NCBI GenBank assembly: GCA_040954595.2
Contig: CM082587.2
Span: forward strand, 7,874,001 to 7,938,000
Source of the DNA: Balanoglossus misakiensis
Taxonomy: Eukaryota; Hemichordata
Direction of reading: 5' to 3'
Length of the DNA: 64,000 bases
Below are positions 51,138-61,754 of this stretch, piece by piece (the stretch's first letter is position 1; every line of letters begins with the position of its first letter). A program made the translations under genes and the position numbers. The notes beneath the pieces are model-generated. The model ran no database searches. It was given only the letters and a program-made list of their open reading frames with translations, and was not told the origin of the DNA.

Positions 51138-51773
51138 TCGTAGAACAGGGTTGTCTGCATGCTGTATGAAGATGTGATAGGCAGGGGGAAAATCATATGT
51201 CTTTGTTTTTCGTCGTCATGGCTCTTTACCACAACAAACAAAAATACCCAGATGTACACTTTGATAGAAATGTGACCTAGTCCTCAGCAGAAATCGGTTT
51301 CAGAAGTCCGATATTGCCATTGGATTCATCCTCACACTGGTACATGTTCCTCATTTGTCAAAATGATACCAGGTCTATTTTGTATTAATTCTTGTCACAG
51401 ATAATTAACAGCATCCATTATGGCACTGTATTTTTACATTTTTTTTCAGATAGAAGGCTTGAAACAAAAGAATATGCCTGGCATGTGTGTTTAATGTATT
51501 GTTTTGAATTATAGTTTCATTTCATGTAATAATCATAAATAGACCAAACACTTCCCCATAATGATAGTGCAGTACTGTTAAGTTTGCAATGAAGCAGTGA
51601 ACAGGTAACGGATACATATTATCAATTCAGATAGTATGAGGACTACACCAGTGTTTATGTGTGTATTTCCAACGTTGTTTGTCTGGTTGCAAGTGGGACT
51701 TGGGACAAAAGAATACCAGTTAAAACGATTAGAACAAAGTTCAACAAACTGCAAATATTGAAGAAACGGGGTA

Positions 51774-51959
51774 TACCGTTAAAGTCATTTTATAAGTCGC
51801 ATTGGTATTATAAGTCGCACCCCTTCTTTAAAAGACTTGTTTGGGAGGAGATTTTAAGGAAATGAATACAACAGAACATTGGTATTATAAGTCGCACCCC
51901 CTTTTCGGCACACACTGTCACTCAAAAAAGGTGCGTCTTATAAAATGACTTTAACGGTA
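51774..51959. mobile_element. MITE with TACCGTTAAAGTCATTTTAT ends
   Basis: Inverted ends of about 25 bp, flanked by GTA on both sides. TTGGTATTATAAGTCGCACC occurs twice inside, so the element carries an internal duplication. Confidence 0.75.
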
Positions 51960-52118
51960 GTAGTTTAAAATAGTCACCTCATCTCCTTTACTTGATTAAC
52001 AATAAATACATATTATTGAATAAATAAATGCATATTAATTGCATTCTTTCTTTTGTTAAGTCCTCAGAGGTACCAATGAAGTTACATATTATTTCATTAC
52101 TTGCTGAGCACAGCCTCT

Positions 52119-52284
52119 ATACAAACAGTACGCAGCTATCGTGGTATGCGTCGCCAAGAGATGACAAACTGATGCAAATGCAAGTAATATGGCTTAATGG
52201 TGGGGATTTTAGAGGATAGGGAATATATTTGAAGTATTTTGCCGTGGAAAAAAATATGTGAAATTTGGCAGCTATAGGGGCTTT
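52119..52284 (+). repeat. Dispersed repeat, copy 2 of 16843-17021
   Basis: Same orientation and order of shared words as the copy at 16843. Confidence 0.7.
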
Positions 52285-52675
52285 AAACTAAGTAGGAGCC
52301 ATTCTGGTCTGCTGGGAATTGGTCTAAAGCTCACTTACTTAGAATGGATGCAACATGTTATGTTTTTGAGCAAAGCACTTTTTCCTTTTCACTACTTCTT
52401 CCTCAGCCAGAAGTGGTTGAATGACAGATAAGAATAAGACAAAAAAACACAATAAATATAAATGTATGTCATATGCATCATATATGTGTCACAAAACATC
52501 AACAACTTGTTCAAGTAGTATATTCTCAGGATATACAGTTTATTAGATTTTCACAATCTGTGAATATGTAAATCTGGAATATTGAAAATATACTTTACAT
52601 GCTTTCTATATGTAAATATTGGTTTTAATATGAGGCATTAAAGAAAGATTATTTGCAATGTTACATTTGTGTTTG

Positions 52676-52749
52676 TTTGTATGTATGCATGTATGTATGT
52701 ATGTATCTATCTATCTATGTATGTATCTATGTATGTATGTGTGTGTGTG
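52676..52749. repeat. GTAT/CTAT/GT microsatellite
   Basis: Tetranucleotide repeat GTAT with CTAT interruptions, ending in a short GT run. Confidence 0.9.
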
Positions 52750-53036
52750 ACTCAGAATTTTTGTCGCCAGATTTGATTTGACGAACAACTGGAAGAAAGT
52801 TATTATATCACGCGTTTTTCACGCCTAAGGTTGGCCTATATACTTTGGAAAATCAAAGGTCATGGCTATTGTGTTGCCACATTACCCAATCTTGTACCCA
52901 TGGGTATCTTGTACCCCCCCCCCCTCCTTCCCCATCTCTCTCTCTCGCTCTCGCTCTCGATAGCACATGTGGCTAAGTAATCACCGTTTCTGTCACATGT
53001 ATTGAACAAGCATTACTATCATAATTTGTTATGCAG

Positions 53037-53120
53037 ACGTTCAATGCAGCCCGTTCGGCATTTCTACCAGACTCAGAGAAGAAGGACTTGGTTGACCACC
53101 TGAAGAAGCATACAATTTAG
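53037..53120 (+). pseudogene. Orphan terminal exon resembling adenosine deaminase C terminus
   Basis: After TTTGTTATGCAG an open stretch reads TFNAARSAFLPDSEKKDLVD and ends HLKKHTI before TAG. The NAA(R/K)SxFLPxxEK(K/R)(D/E)L pattern is that of the last helix of classical adenosine deaminase. The catalytic exons are not visible upstream on the same strand (50.4-53.0 kb holds MITEs and AT-rich DNA). It may be the last exon of a gene with very long introns, with the TRAF gene inside one of them, or a stranded fragment. Confidence 0.5.
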
Positions 53121-55477
53121 CGTAGCCATTTCTTCTTCAATTTTTACAGACAGACAGAGAAAGTCTGCATGGTCTCATACTTTCATTTGACTGTTGCATT
53201 GAATACTGCTAAGGCTTTATACATTAACCCCTGATGTTTAGATAATTTAACAATTAAGGAATAGCTCTTTTCACCATGGGTGTATTGGAGGAAGGAATGG
53301 CAACATTTTTAACAAAGGCGAAAGATGGCAGCTTGCTAAGACAGAACATTTTAAAGAATACTACAATGTTATTGGAGTGTGCCGCTATTACATCCATTGT
53401 CTTAGGTTGATGAGAGCTCGATGTACAATGCAAATGGATAAAAATGTAAGAAGAAATCGGAGATAGCATTGTAAGCAATTAGGATATTCGACGAATACTA
53501 GAAAATGCGGAGAGTCTTCACATTTGCGCTATGATTGTCCCTCTTGAGAAGTAACTGAAGACAACTTATCCAAAGAGAGTGCCGTGGAACCATGCATTAT
53601 TTGTATTAGTCTTCTGCCTCTATCTTCAGCTTGTGCGTTGTGATATTGTTTTGGTGTCGAGTTACGAGACATTTACTTATTTGTGGCCAACGTCGTTTAT
53701 TTTACATGACAAAATATAACACATCACCTTCGATATTATTTTCGATGAAATGCAACGCATACTTATAAAAATAAATCCATCCCAAACCCATTGTTTAAAA
53801 TACAGGCTATAGTTACTCTCAGATCGATAGACACTAATCAAACAATGTACATTTGTATAAGCGCAGACATTTAATGATGGTACGGTACTTCTAGAAAATA
53901 TACATGTGTAGCACATAACATTCCAACAGAAACACATGTGTTTACTTCAAGGAAAATTTACGCACCACTCTCAGAACGTGTGGCGGTGGTGGCACATGAC
54001 TCATAAAATTGGGTATGTACAGAAACAAGGTACTGACATACATGTAGATGCACAATGTCTTATTCCAAGTGTCGCGTGTTCTTTATTGTACATAAGCTCA
54101 TCTGTAGTTATGCATAATGAAATACCCTTTACCATGCCAAAAAGGCTCGTTTCCCACTGTATTGAGATACTGCTAACCATTTCGTGTAATCTTTGTTTTA
54201 CATCGTAACAACGACAATGCTGATATCAAACACATTATAGAATTTCATTGAACCAGACATAGATTCATTCACCAGGTAAGAATGAGTTACCTGTTAGTTC
54301 GATGTCTTTTGTTTGACATCCAACTTTGTGTCGTCAATATTATCCAAATGCTTTGCTGTCCATTTACTCATAGACATCGGGTGAAATACTAGTAGTCAAA
54401 TCAATATATTTAAAAATCGACAACTTGATGATAAAATTTCAATTAAACACCGTCAAAACGCACCGAATTTATTTGTGTTTTTTGTCAATGTCTCACGAAC
54501 TGCCACTTTTTGCACAATTTTCATGCTTTTCCTCCTAAAACCAGATTGGTGAATTTAAACAAACTTATTGATGGGTCAACATGGACAAGCGTATTATACG
54601 TCTCTGGTTGTATAGCTACACTTATAAATATCAATAAGTTGTATAATATACTGGTGCTACACCCATAAATTTAGCCTCCCGTTGCAAGAGAACACAACTA
54701 TCATGGTATATGCGCACAATATAATCTTCAATAATTCAAAATGCGAACGATAAGGAAAAGACTCAAGTACTCAAAAATATGCTAAAGTGGCAGCTCGCGG
54801 GGCGCCTTTCCGTTACTTTAATTTATCTCTCCACTATTCACTATCTAATATAAAGGGTCAGTTCAGCCTCAAAAATACAAGATAAATTGACAGTGAACTA
54901 GAAACTAGAGTCAAAGATATTCTCAATGTGAAATGGTCACAGTTTTAAAATCAATTTGCCACATTGGAAACCATTTTTTCGTGTAATGGAAAAATACAAA
55001 AGACTAGTCCATCTTGTTCAGAAGAAAACACTTCGCAACAATTTCTTTGCCCCCTAGGTATACCTCTTTAAAAACGCCATTATCTGAGAGCGCATTCTTG
55101 AAATCTGTCTTCCCATAGAATTACATTGAAAATTGCTAGAAACCCCACTTCTGAATGTCATTTTCCCGATGTTTTGCACATAACTCGGCCAAATGAAATT
55201 AATTTCAGTTGTCGAATAAAATCTTATGGTCAGCGTGCTCAATACGAGATAAATTTCATTTAATGTTTTTGGCCATAACAACCCAGTTTGTGAAAAGAAT
55301 GCTGACACAGCAGTTTTTTCATCATCGGCAAAATTTACGGCGGTCTTGTACTTCAAAAAACAAGTGTACGGTTAACCCGATATTTTATTTCGGATATTAT
55401 TATACTTACAAAGGAAAATACATAAAAACACAGTTAAAAGAGATGGCAATACTTTCAATTTTACCGATCGTATATCC
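53121..55477. other. Intergenic, no gene recognised
   Basis: AT-rich sequence. A weak relative of the 16843/52119 repeat lies near 54640-54715, and a diverged repeat occupies 55080-55470. On the minus strand AATAAA at 55384-55389 is a likely poly(A) signal for the GPCR. Confidence 0.4.
55080..55470 (+). repeat. Diverged dispersed repeat, copy 1 (copy 2 at 59370-59745)
   Basis: Shared words in order: CCATAGAATTACATTGA, AATTGCTAGA, TGTCATTTTC, CAGCAGTTTT, AAAACAAG and ACTTTCAATTT. The similarity is clear but diluted by many substitutions, so it is an old family. This copy overlaps the GPCR 3' UTR. Confidence 0.6.
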
Positions 55478-56482
55478 CTAAGCAAGTGAAGATACCGTGT
55501 CAATACTATTACCTTTGGAAAAAGCGAATGCCTCTCTCATGCTTTTGCGAAATTGTTTATACTTTATCGCGTAAATGATAGGATTGACGCAACTATTGAA
55601 GAATGCAAGAATTATTGTGAGATGATGGGCCAACTTATTGGACGGTATGTTGGGATCGACCGTTGAAGCGAAGTAGTAGAGTTGGTTGGGTGACCACAGA
55701 ATACCGAAGGCAGCGGAGACCAGCAGAAGAGTTTTGATGGTGTTTCGCATGGCACGGTGCATGGAGTCTTGTTGCTCCTTGGGCAGGTCTGTCGACGGCA
55801 TGCCCGGTCCAACGCGCAGAATCTTCGAGTTCAGAACCAGGGCGATGTGGGTGTAGGCGAACACCAGGAACGACAGCGGGAACACGTACTCGACCATGAA
55901 GTTGACGACCGCCAGCACTTTGTACTCGGTCGCCGTGTACGCGTCGACGGCGAACACGCACTGTCCGTTGTGGGCCTTGGTGCGCGGCAAGTTGACGGAC
56001 TTGAACAGGAAACAGAAAACCCAGGTGGCGATGAAAATCGGCACGACTCTCATCTTGGTGAAGAGGTTGACGTAGCGAAACGGGTAGACGATGGCCACGT
56101 AGCGTTCCAGCGTCAAGGCGACCAGGTTGTACGTGGAGGCCAGCAGGCTTGTCCACATGGGATAACGAGCGGCCCAGAGTTTGCAGACGATGTCGCCGGC
56201 GATGCCGAGCGGCACGTCTCGTATTGGGACTACGTAGTGATAAAGGATCAACGCAGACGACAAGAAATCTATGAGCGCTTGGTGCGTCACGAAGTAGTTG
56301 GTAATGGTACGCATTTGTTTGACCCGCAGTACGACAAAAATGACCAGCAAGTTGCCGACAATACCCATGGCACCGATGATGCTCACGGACACCACGAGGG
56401 GTTTCTCGTACTGGATATTGAACACCCGAAGGCCCTCGTCAACGGTCTCGTTCAGCACAGCGTTAGTGTCATTGCTGGCCAT
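55478..56482 (-). CDS. Class A (rhodopsin-like) G-protein-coupled receptor, intronless
   Basis: 334 residues in one exon. N-glycosylation sites at N4 and N11 precede seven hydrophobic segments. Key positions: G43-N44 in TM1; ALID with D72 in TM2; C100 and C175 for the TM3-ECL2 disulphide; ERY at 126-128; W154 in TM4; P202 in TM5; LWSP with W263 and P265 in TM6; NPIIY at 300-304 in TM7, followed by a KQFRKSMREAF helix 8. Length and motifs are those of peptide or amine receptors; the ligand cannot be assigned. A TATA box lies upstream at 56765-56773, and minus-strand AATAAA lies at 55384-55389. The coding region is far richer in G+C than its surroundings. The start is the first ATG in frame, next to the two glycosylation sites. 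Confidence 0.95.
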   Translation of the reverse strand: MASNDTNAVLNETVDEGLRVFNIQYEKPLVVSVSIIGAMGIVGNLLVIFVVLRVKQMRTITNYFVTHQALIDFLSSALILYHYVVPIRDVPLGIAGDIVCKLWAARYPMWTSLLASTYNLVALTLERYVAIVYPFRYVNLFTKMRVVPIFIATWVFCFLFKSVNLPRTKAHNGQCVFAVDAYTATEYKVLAVVNFMVEYVFPLSFLVFAYTHIALVLNSKILRVGPGMPSTDLPKEQQDSMHRAMRNTIKTLLLVSAAFGILWSPNQLYYFASTVDPNIPSNKLAHHLTIILAFFNSCVNPIIYAIKYKQFRKSMREAFAFSKGNSIDTVSSLA

Positions 56483-56764
56483 TTCAAATGCGATATCGAC
56501 GGATTGATGATAATAATATAATAAACGTTACCGTCTATGCCAAGTACCCTGGCTGAGTCATGCCATGCAATACTGGAATCCAAACACCCACACCTTTCAG
56601 ACTTCAGATGGTCTTGACTTAAAAACCTATGTGTATTTGAGCACTGACGACTTCGTTCGTTTTGATGTGACTCTGTCGCTGACACCAGTGAAATGTTAAC
56701 AGTTTTCTTCGGCTCATGCCTTAAAAGAAATCAAGTAGCAGTTCGCGTGTCTGAAGATGCGATG

Positions 56765-56773
56765 CCCTTTATA
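56765..56773 (-). promoter_or_regulatory. TATA box of the GPCR gene
   Basis: TATAAAGGG on the minus strand, about 285 bases upstream of the GPCR ATG, followed about 20 bases later by an initiator-like TTCAGACA. The implied leader contains an upstream ATG with a short frame near 56719. Confidence 0.55.
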
Positions 56774-59700
56774 TGTCAACATTCATAAAATTAGGGCCTT
56801 CTTTGACTATTCACGTACTACATGCACACGTGTCACGCCCACAAAGCGCCGGATGTTTGTATGTGATAAAGAGCGGCCACGGAATCCACGTAAACCAGGT
56901 AGATATAGAAATACACAGATACGTCCATAGTGATATTAGGGGGTGTTTCCAACGGGATTCATTCGCCATAAAGATGCGCCCAGTGTCCTGGGAGTTTAAA
57001 TTCAGAAGATAGGGGGGCGATGGATCCAAGTGACAACACTCTTCGATGTCGAAAACAACAAAATGAAATGCAAGTACACTATGGATACACGTACTGTTTC
57101 ACAACCTATATGATCGGCCATATTCCTGACAGTCTCGTTTCATGCCAACTATCTTAAGACAAGAACTGTCATATCTTTGAGCGGGAACACCACACTGCAA
57201 TTAATTAAATCACTGCTTGCGGGCTACGCAAAAAGTTATTCTCTAGTACGGATCTGCAGCAAATGGAAACCAAATTGAAAATCGCTATAGTCATTTTGTA
57301 TGTGTTTATTTATTCGGCGGGCGAATACGTTCGCTTTCAACCAAGCTTACAGATTTCTGTGTCTGTCATTCCCATTTTTGTGAAATGGTTGAACCGACTG
57401 CTTTGCCAAAACCCGCATATGATAAATAATTATAATGGCAGTACCTCGGTAACTCTATTAGGCGGACTCTGAAGCAGCGACGAAAACCTTGAATAGATTA
57501 GAATGTTCGAAGTCTCTCTAACCGTCTCTATATAATATTTTCCTTCTTCGATTCTTAGATACGTTATCAGTTCTTCACCACTTGGTGAAACTGATGTAGT
57601 TGATCATCGCTGTGCTTAATATTTTGGTGTAATCACATCAGCTGCAAATATGATGTTTTGCAGTATTTGCATTATCATCCACGTGTGTATTTGGCTTGTA
57701 ACGTAAATCTGACCTGCACGTGTAACCAGTTTCATTCTCACTAAACACTAAGACGACACCACGATTCATCATCGACATCGTTTAATAGCAGTACATGTAC
57801 TGTATTTGTTTACTACACACCGCAGAAAATGTCAAAACAATGTCCAAGTTAGATGTTTCTGTCGCCATTAAATAGACTTCAAAGTTGTCTCTTTCCGTTT
57901 TCCTTCTAGCTTACACGTATAAGGTTATTTACCATATATACTTCGTTTGCTTGCTCTGGGTGATGAAGAAACCAAGCAAGGTTAAGTTTAGCGTACCGCT
58001 TCGTCAACTTTGGGCTCGACATAAAATCTACGGTGTCACTCAATAACCGTTGCAGTGCATTATCTTGATAACACGTGCAAGAAAGGTACCAGTAATTGCT
58101 TGTTATTTGTAATAGATCATGGTCCTTGCCCGCGCGCGTGACTTTGCGCACTTTCGGCACGTGTCACGATAGACGTTAAATGACAACTGCACATTCCTGT
58201 AACCCTCCATGGTTGAACAGCATGTTTCGGGACCAGTTTTCTGCAAAATATGTTTACTCTCTCTGGCCCATTTATTACTGGAATTCGGGTTTTCGACTTG
58301 TTCTATGTTCGGGATAACTGATCATCTATTCATCTATAAATCTGATAGGTTAGCTAGATGTGAGGGACGGTGTGAGAAATGACTGCTCACATGCTGCAAT
58401 AAAGACTAATGTTGATATATATAATTGCACCAAACAAACTAAACCATCATTGATGATTTTGTCTTTGAAAACATTTTCTAACGGCGACATTCATTTAATT
58501 TGTTGTTAACCTAACAAAACGAATTCTTGTCTCCAGCACTTGCCTGTCTTTCTAAAATGGCCGTCCCACGCCTGTTGCAGACATTCTAAGATAGGTCTGG
58601 AACGGAACCAAGCAAATTACCCTAGTTCTGTGTAACATAAGAGAATCCGTCTGCTCCCAAGAAAAGCCTGCGGCTGTATCATTTCCATTTCCCCCTCCAC
58701 ATGAGTCAACTACTGTAGGCCGGTCTCAAGTTGTATAATACGCTGTGTGTGCTGAGTCGAGCATTATATTTCATTTGTAGACGACCAACTGATCAGACAT
58801 TATCTTAGGCGCGTGCAATACTGTAACAGAAAAGTCATAAATCTACTGAAAAAAAACGGATTTGCGTCTTGTATTACAGAAAGTTGTTCCGCGTGGTCAA
58901 TATTAGAGTTAGAGTCTATACGAAGATGTCGTCAAGTAATTTGACTTGTTATTAATGAAATTTTGCTGTCCTAGGCTATAGTATTGACGAAATCTGAAAT
59001 GTTGTCGCACGGCTCGGGTGCGAGGCGTACACAGCTATTGTTAAATGGAAACCACGACCCATTCAATGGGCTGGATGAAATCCAACGAAGTCAATTTGCG
59101 ACACGGATTCCATCCATAGTTAACTCTTTCCTATCAGCTAACAATGCGAAATTGCAAGTGATTATCCGTGTTAAATCGACGAGTTCCGGTTTTTTTATTG
59201 TATGTGTACAGAACCTGGGAAGTTGTTGCCTGTGTTGTTTGCATTCAAGGGTATGTCTCACGTTAGGAATAGATGGCACACAGAAGTTGTAATCAGAATT
59301 TAAGTAGTATTTATTTCTTTAAGGATGTACGCGAACGCAAACTTGTAAACTACACAAATGTATACGTATTTGTCTTTTTCCATAGGATTGCATTGACAAT
59401 TGCTAGAGAACCAACTTTTACTATTGTCATTTTCATGAAATTTTACACAAAGTTCGTACAAATAAAAATAAACCCATCGGTCAAATAAAATCCACCGCGC
59501 TCTATTTTAAGATAAACTTCGTTAAATGTTATTCCCATAGACAAACCATTGGTGAAAAATATTGACTCAGCAGTTTTCTTCAATTTATCGACTAAATACA
59601 CGGAATTGTATTTCGAAAACAAGCGCGGTGACCCCTAGTTTCATTATACATATACATGAGAATCCAAAAATCGACAATTAAAAGCAATTACAACACTTTC

Positions 59701-60675
59701 AATTTCACTGATAGTAATTCCTTGAAATTAAACAGATAAAGAGATCGTACAAGGTCAATGTGTGACATTGGCAACTGACCTTGCAAGGGTTTCCATGCTT
59801 ATTTGTCAGCAACCGTGACAATTCCGCCTGAAACCCAAAGCCGTCCCTCAGATCCTACAGCTAGAACTATTCATCACGTAATTGTGGATAACAGTGGGTA
59901 TCCACTTGCTTTGAGCACAATTTCCTTTCAATCGACTTTAATGGTATTGCTTCCATGGCCCGATTGCGTGCCTATTCTTTGGAAGGTTTTCCTTTCATGG
60001 AAAAGTCATCTTCACCGTGTCATTACAGTGTTGAAAGCGATACAGCTGTATAGGTATACGTGATCGGGCGGTACACTATGCTCTCCTTGACTTCGCAACG
60101 AAGTATCGGATAAGCTGCCATACCACTTGAAGCCAGTTGAAAAAGTTAGTATTTTTAAGTTATAGTATTAAGTACACAGCGAAGCTAAATCAATATTCAA
60201 TCAATGCCTTCTTTGAATTAAAACATTGTTGTTTTTCAAGGAACTGCAATCGTGTACAGAATTCGCCCAATCACTTGATCATTAAACAAGTTAACAATCA
60301 AGCTAACGTTTCTCGACGTGCAAATGAATTAAACAGGCTATAAGCTAACCACCCTGGTGCAGTGAAATGATAGACTTTGTGATCAGAATAGAAACATGCG
60401 ACTCCTGGCATAGCCTTCTATGAAGTTTGATATTGTCACAAGATGGTAAGTGATACCCTAGCCAACTGTGACGTGAATTTAGTATCGCCAAAATGAGTGT
60501 TTGGGAGTCAGAGTGTTGTGCAGAAAAGAGCTCACACGTACACATTTAAATATGGTGTAACTAGATTGTAATTCACCAGAAACAACGAAATACAAAAATT
60601 ATGCACATAAAATGCCTCTGTAGGAACTACCTATAATAATGCGGGTGACAAAAAGTTATGTACACAAAAACTCAC
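56774..60675. other. Intergenic, no gene recognised
   Basis: Short open frames only. A minus-strand stretch at 57906-58160 is open for 84 codons but has no recognised domain. A diverged repeat lies at 59370-59745. Confidence 0.35.
59370..59745 (+). repeat. Diverged dispersed repeat, copy 2
   Basis: Relative of 55080-55470 in the same orientation. Confidence 0.6.
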
Positions 60676-60972
60676 GACAAGAACAATTTCCAGAGTTCCC
60701 AAGCGAAAGACGACGAAGCAAGGTCCGGCAACCGACGAAACGGCGATTTCCTGGGCCTGGAACGGAGCCGCTGGCTTCACGACTGTTTGGAGACGGTCGA
60801 CGGTGAGTGGACAATGCAGACCTAAACGCAGGTAGGTGACCGAAGTCTCGCAACCGATGACCGGTTTGCTGGCAGGCACAACAGACGAACGCACGCCCAA
60901 CCAACACGGACGGTGACTCTGTACCCCGAAGCAACACACGGTGACCAGAGGAACGCTGGAAGTAGAGTGGAG
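60676..60972 (-). other. Probable noncoding first exon
   Basis: GC-rich segment on the minus strand downstream of a CCAAT/TATA promoter. It contains no ATG from the expected transcription start to a consensus donor (CTTGTC/GTGAGT at 60675), as expected of a 5' UTR exon. The next exon should lie at lower coordinates and was not identified; the GPCR is on the same strand but has its own TATA box. It could also be a long noncoding RNA. Confidence 0.4.
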
Positions 60973-60994
60973 CCCCTAAGACCCGAAGCATCGA

Positions 60995-61055
60995 CCTTTT
61001 ATATGGCCAGTTTTGCATCACGTCCGTTTCAAACGCGGTCTCAGAAGCTGATTGG
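60995..61055 (-). promoter_or_regulatory. CCAAT + TATA core promoter
   Basis: Minus-strand TATAAAAGG at 60995-61003 with CCAAT at 61051-61055, about 50 bases further upstream. Spacing and order are those of a classical animal promoter firing toward lower coordinates. Confidence 0.6.
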
Positions 61056-61658
61056 CGTACTCGATGTCACCCAACAGATGTAACACTTACAACATGTTAA
61101 TAACCCGCTCAGTTACCTACTCTAACTTGTAAACACCATGTGCTTGTGTCTACTACATGTAAATTCACAGAACTGTCGTTCACAAAACAACATGTTCACA
61201 AAATGTAAATCATATCGTGACAGATATCAGACTTTAACAACTATCTACGTGTGTTTTCAGAACTGTGATTGTTGAACGATCACGCCAAGTCAAGTGCGGG
61301 TAGTGAAGTATATGCATTACCGAAATATCACATCAGTAGGAAAGAGAATTGTTAGTATATAGGATGCATTGTTTGAAAACTATAATAATATATTTTAACT
61401 TACAGACAAAATACCTCATTTTATAAGACGTTTCCCCTTCCTGTAAACTGATGACGTCTTCGAGCATTAATTTACCATTTGTGCCATCTGACCATATTAA
61501 CGTGTTTAGTTCTGTATATACAAAGACATATAAACATCGAAATTCAGAGGGTTATTTATAACACATGTTTTTTCAATTGCGTGTGAAGTTTGATCAAGTA
61601 AACAGTGTTGCCATGATATTCGGAGTTCGCAACCAATAATATATATATATATATATAT

Positions 61659-61754
61659 CCAGTAACCGCAAAATCTGTGACCATGAAATGGTGGCTGAAA
61701 GTTTAGTATTTAAAGGCCCCACTTTAGCATTCATGACCATGCAGAGGTTACTGG
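61659..61754. repeat. Small inverted repeat beside an (AT)n tract
   Basis: CCAGTAACC at 61659 pairs with GGTTACTGG ending at 61754, with a weaker internal pair (GACCATGAAAT / ATTCATGACCATG). An (AT)n microsatellite occupies 61638-61658. It may be a degenerate MITE. Confidence 0.45.

Noticed and set aside
55757-56521. Long plus-strand open frame opposite the GPCR (254 codons)
   Set aside because: It is an antisense shadow of the GC-rich GPCR coding strand with low-complexity charged content; the minus-strand frame has all class A receptor motifs.
57906-58160. 84-codon minus-strand frame as an exon of the gene with the promoter at 60995
   Set aside because: The frame is open and a GTGTAAGC donor-like site lies near its end, but there is no convincing acceptor, no recognised domain and no phase evidence.
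58984-60063. Short plus-strand open frames of about 70-100 codons
   Set aside because: They overlap a diverged repeat or have no splice context or domain similarity.
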